A stretch of 17,164 bases of DNA from Akkermansia muciniphila. Lineage in GTDB: Bacteria > Verrucomicrobiota > Verrucomicrobiia > Verrucomicrobiales > Akkermansiaceae. Position numbers and translations under genes: made by a program. This document shows positions 14,833-17,164 of this stretch, in pieces (within the stretch, counting starts at the first letter, position 1; each line of letters begins with the position of its first letter). Under the pieces are notes generated by a model. It was not told the origin of the DNA. It searched no databases and saw nothing but the letters and a program-made list of their open reading frames with translations. The DNA lies in contig CALPMD020000005.1 in NCBI GenBank assembly GCA_943324575.2, positions 1-17,164 on the forward strand. The letters are read 5' to 3'.

Positions 14833-14895
14833 TGTTGCTCGACCCGAGTGACGTGTTGCTCGACCCGAGCGGCATGTGGCTCGACCCGAGTCGCT
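14833..14895. repeat. Three tandem 21-bp units with dyad core ctcgacccgag
   Basis: Three head-to-tail units (14833-14853, 14854-14874, 14875-14895), each beginning tgt(t/g)gctcgacccgag and differing mostly in the last five bases. The core ctcg-acc-cgag is an inverted repeat, so each unit can form a small hairpin or offer a symmetric protein site. The 21-bp spacing equals two helical turns, placing all cores on one face of the DNA. It lies about 105 bp past the AraC-family gene stop and about 325 bp upstream of hsp20. Confidence 0.85.
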
Positions 14896-14906
14896 AGGCT
14901 CCACGG

Positions 14907-14935
14907 TTTTTGTCGAAGATTGCACGTCTCTTGTT
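14907..14935. repeat. Diverged 29-bp direct repeat, copy 2
   Basis: Sequence beginning tttttgtcgaagattgcacg; partner of 14660-14688, 247 bp away. It lies immediately beside the 21-bp array, so the array separates the two copies. Confidence 0.7.
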
Positions 14936-15029
14936 ACGCCAATTTCACGTCATGCGGAGTATCGCCTTTTTTGGCATCGATGCTGATCGCCGCATTGATC
15001 ACACCGTCCTTGGCAATTGTTTGCGATGC
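14934..15029 (-). pseudogene. Possible C-terminal gene remnant abutting the AraC gene
   Basis: A minus-strand frame, open for 31 codons after a TGA at 15030-15032, ends in TAA at 14934-14936. Its translation, including AKDGVINAAISIDAKK and DTPHDVKLA, reads like the natural end of a protein and has coding-like codon use, but there is no start and it overlaps the last 10 codons of the AraC gene in another frame. It may be a relic of a deleted gene or a chance open frame. Confidence 0.15.
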
Positions 15030-15919
15030 TCAGTCGGGCACTGGCCCACAACCTCTTTGAAAACACGGTTAAAATGAGTGATCGATTGAAACCCAACCTC
15101 AAACGCCACTTCAGTGATGCGGACTTGCGGGTTGAGCAGCAGGGCTTTGGCCGCTTCCACGCGGGTCCGCGCCAGATATTCCGTGAAGGTGAACCCCGTG
15201 GATTCTTTGAATTTTCTGCAAAAATAGCAGCTGCTCATGTGGGCCAGACCTGCGAGTTGCTCCAAGTCCAGCGGCTCCGCATGATGTTCGTGAATAAACT
15301 GACGGGCCCGTCTGATATTGGGTGATTCGGAATTTCCATCATTCAAAGCCAACTGCCCTGCAATCAATGCCAAGTGCTTGGAAAAAATCGCCAGCAAATC
15401 CAAGAAGGATCGGTATTTCGCAAAGGACATCACCCGGATTGAGCAATAAGCACGGCACATGGCTTCCTCATCAAAATCCGTCCCCAGCACCCGCAAATGC
15501 CGGGCGACCTTTCGAAACTTTGCCGCCGATCGACGAGACGTCGCCACTTCGCCAGTCCGGAGAAAACCGATCGTTTGATCGCCAGTCCGGATCGGCACGC
15601 TGCTTTCACACAGCCCATCAAAATAAGTCAGGGTACGCGACCCCGCCACCGCGTCACGCATCGCCCGCTGTCGCGATTTCTGGCAACTGACACACAAGGG
15701 ATGGTGACGCGCGAACCATTCAAAAAAAACATTTTGATAACCCCTGGCCGGATGCTCGAACGACCTATGGTCATTCGAGGCCAGACTCAGCGGCAAACCC
15801 GTCGCATCGCCAAAAGCTCGCTCATAATCAAGATAGAGTCGCGACATACTCAGCCGTTCGACAATCCGCGGATCGGTGCAATCCGAATTATCTCCCCAAG
15901 CTGGTCGTGAATCCATCAT
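14999..15919 (-). CDS. AraC-family transcriptional regulator with PocR sensory domain
   Basis: A 306-residue DNA-binding regulator (from the ATG at 15917-15919; alternatives are ATG 15914-15916 and GTG 15943). The N-terminal part has PocR-domain traits: DYERAFGDATGLPLSL, then HPLCVSCQKS with a C-x-x-C pair, GLCESSVPI with a third Cys, and IGFLRTGEV. PocR domains sense small metabolites, first described for 1,2-propanediol control. The C-terminal 100 residues carry two AraC helix-turn-helix units: LEQLAGLAHMSSCYFCRKFK and ITEVAFEVGFQSITHFNRVF, followed by the usual G-x-x-PTEHRK. The ligand and target are not shown by the sequence. It follows the MFS gene on the same strand after a 76-bp gap, so the two may be co-transcribed. 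Its last codons overlap a possible gene remnant. Confidence 0.9.
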   Translation of the reverse strand: MMDSRPAWGDNSDCTDPRIVERLSMSRLYLDYERAFGDATGLPLSLASNDHRSFEHPARGYQNVFFEWFARHHPLCVSCQKSRQRAMRDAVAGSRTLTYFDGLCESSVPIRTGDQTIGFLRTGEVATSRRSAAKFRKVARHLRVLGTDFDEEAMCRAYCSIRVMSFAKYRSFLDLLAIFSKHLALIAGQLALNDGNSESPNIRRARQFIHEHHAEPLDLEQLAGLAHMSSCYFCRKFKESTGFTFTEYLARTRVEAAKALLLNPQVRITEVAFEVGFQSITHFNRVFKEVVGQCPTEHRKQLPRTV

Positions 15920-15995
15920 GCGCGTTTTTTGACGATGGAACACTCTCAGGTGTCACCGCTTGAGTCAAACTCAAAAACCCTTTGCCAGCAACGAT

Positions 15996-17164
15996 TCAAG
16001 CAGCCTTTTGCTTGCCCAAGCCTTGGTAAAAAACGGCAAAAATCACCCAGCAAGCGGCGATCAACGATGCCAAGATTGCCCAAAAATTCTGCCACCCCTG
16101 CCCGCTCGCAGTCACGCAGTGGCTGTGCAGCCAACCGCACAACACGGCCCCCACCAAGGGCCCCAAGCCTCCTGAAACCAAGGCCAACAAGCCCTGCGCC
16201 TGTCCTCGGAGTCCGGGATCAACCCGCCGATTGAGAAACACCTGCGCGGTGACGAAGTAAAACGTGTAACAAATTCCGTGCAGTGCGATCCCTGCGATGT
16301 GCCACTCGATCAGACCACTCGCCCCCGCATAGGCACTCATCCCAAACCGCACGGCCGACAACCCCAGCGCCCACAGCAAGACCGTCTTAACCGGATACCG
16401 CAGCATCACCGATCCCACCCACCACATCCCTGCTATTTCGGTCAGCTGGGCAATCGACATCGTCGCCGTGGCGTGCCGATCTCCCAAAACCATGAGCAAC
16501 TCCGGCGCGTACATGTAAAAGGCGGCCAGTGGCACCGAAAACAAAGTCGTCACCGCAAAAAACACGCAATGATCCCGCTGCCTGAGCAAACGAAACGCAT
16601 CCAGCCCCAAGCGGCTTCGCCACGAACTCACCCGGCCTAACGGCGGCGTGTGCGGCAACATCAACGCCGCCGCTCCTGCCAGGACGCGCGTCACGGCCCC
16701 CGCATAGCCCGCGTTTGCGCTGGTATCCGCGTGCAGGCCGTAGCTAGTCAACAATCCCGCCGCGATCCATCCCAAAGTCGCCCCCAGCCTCACCCGCGGA
16801 AATCGCCGCTCCCCCTGCGCCAGATGGCTCAACCCCACCGTCGCCAGCAAGCCCCACGACGGCCCCAAAAAAATCGAAAAACACCCCAACCACCCGATGA
16901 ACCACCACGGATTCCACCCCGCATCCAAACACCCAAATGCCGCCAACATCGCCACTGCCCCCAGCCACGAAGTCCAGACAAACAAACGATCCGCCGAGAC
17001 CCGCTGATCCGCCAAGGCCCCACCGATCAACGGCGAAACCAGCGCACAAACCGCCGACACCACAAAAGCCAGCGCCACCCAGCCGCCAAACCCATGCCCC
17101 TTGAGAATATTCGTCAACGACGGCACCCAAAACCCCATCGACATCCCCTGCAAAAAAAACGTAA
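15996..17164 (-). CDS. MFS transporter, nucleoside/H+ symporter-like, N-terminus beyond window
   Basis: A polytopic inner-membrane transporter, at least 389 residues visible, with about 12 hydrophobic segments expected for the major facilitator superfamily. The frame is open to the right edge (…FFLQGMSMGFWVPSLTNIL), so the true start lies just outside; the TTG at 17153 and ATG at 17144 look too late. A motif-A-like loop, GGALADQRVSADRL (about 44-57 counted from the TTG), and the RVRLGATLGWIAAG segment after the fourth helix resemble the NupG/XapB-type nucleoside:proton symporters and related sugar carriers of Verrucomicrobiota. The substrate is not determinable. It lies upstream of the PocR-AraC gene in the same direction. 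The sequence near its 5' end on the minus strand is very G-rich, unlike the rest of the window. Confidence 0.85.
   Translation of the reverse strand, partial: TFFLQGMSMGFWVPSLTNILKGHGFGGWVALAFVVSAVCALVSPLIGGALADQRVSADRLFVWTSWLGAVAMLAAFGCLDAGWNPWWFIGWLGCFSIFLGPSWGLLATVGLSHLAQGERRFPRVRLGATLGWIAAGLLTSYGLHADTSANAGYAGAVTRVLAGAAALMLPHTPPLGRVSSWRSRLGLDAFRLLRQRDHCVFFAVTTLFSVPLAAFYMYAPELLMVLGDRHATATMSIAQLTEIAGMWWVGSVMLRYPVKTVLLWALGLSAVRFGMSAYAGASGLIEWHIAGIALHGICYTFYFVTAQVFLNRRVDPGLRGQAQGLLALVSGGLGPLVGAVLCGWLHSHCVTASGQGWQNFWAILASLIAACWVIFAVFYQGLGKQKAA

Larger units (their letters stand above)
14509..14998. other. 490-bp interval without a supportable gene, repeat-bearing
   Basis: Open frames exist on both strands (for example 14524-14925 minus and 14555-14851 plus), but neither encodes anything recognisable and the minus one is built partly on a DNA repeat. 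The interval holds a three-copy 21-bp array, two diverged copies of a 29-bp sequence, a 10-bp palindrome next to hsp20, and a protein-like remnant adjoining the AraC gene. The hsp20 promoter must lie at its left end, but I cannot place it. Confidence 0.6.

Noticed and set aside
14555-14851. Plus-strand open frame of 98 codons in the same interval
   Set aside because: No recognisable domain, overlaps the competing open frame and ends in the repeat array.
14524-14925. Minus-strand open frame of 133 codons between hsp20 and the AraC gene
   Set aside because: It starts at GTG, its first third is the translation of the 21-bp DNA repeat, and the rest resembles nothing; the two 29-bp repeats fall in different frames within it.
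16744-17130. Gly/Val-rich minus-strand open frame inside the MFS gene
   Set aside because: A frame-shifted shadow of the transporter coding sequence caused by local G-rich codon use.

Overview
The window looks like a chromosomal segment of a Verrucomicrobiota bacterium, probably near Verrucomicrobiales. This is an inference from several traits together: a fused SecD-SecF protein in a tgt-yajC-secDF cluster, a secreted EF-hand protein, a PocR-type AraC regulator, several envelope proteins of no recognised family, and an almost complete lack of Shine-Dalgarno sequences. GC content is moderately high. Most of the window is housekeeping. I see no phage, transposase, integrase, CRISPR array, rRNA or tRNA.

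Layout from left to right. Positions 1-168 hold a 21-bp minisatellite cut by the window edge. Next, on the minus strand, come a Nudix hydrolase (mutT-like) and a small secreted Cys/Lys-rich peptide with its own terminator. Divergent from these is the plus-strand set tgt-yajC-secDF (1170-5148), an ancient gene order linking queuosine tRNA modification to the Sec translocon, closed by a strong terminator. A minus-strand EF-hand protein lies divergent to metF. metF converges with a large single-TM, AsmA-like envelope protein. scpA converges with infA, whose IF-1 has a basic N-terminal extension. A TPR protein converges with a tightly coupled pair (lipoprotein followed by a single-TM protein). The pair is divergent from pdxA, which encodes a shortened PdxA. 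An Hsp20 gene with a terminator follows, then a 490-bp interval (14509-14998) rich in repeats, then a PocR-AraC regulator and an MFS transporter that runs off the right edge.

How the genes may work together. tgt, yajC and secDF form one transcription unit, and yajC/secDF supply the accessory subunits that pull exported proteins through SecYEG. Many other products here are themselves exported (Cys-rich peptide, EF-hand protein, lipoprotein) or membrane-anchored (AsmA-like protein, single-TM protein). The AraC regulator and the MFS gene probably form a small uptake-and-control unit in one direction.

No clearly new multi-gene system stands out. The observations most worth following are: a non-canonical zinc site in Tgt; a PdxA about 40 residues short with Gln replacing a substrate-binding His; the Cys-rich exported peptide; two unrelated arrays that both have a 21-bp period and a dyad core; the lipoprotein/TM-protein couple; and the near absence of Shine-Dalgarno motifs.
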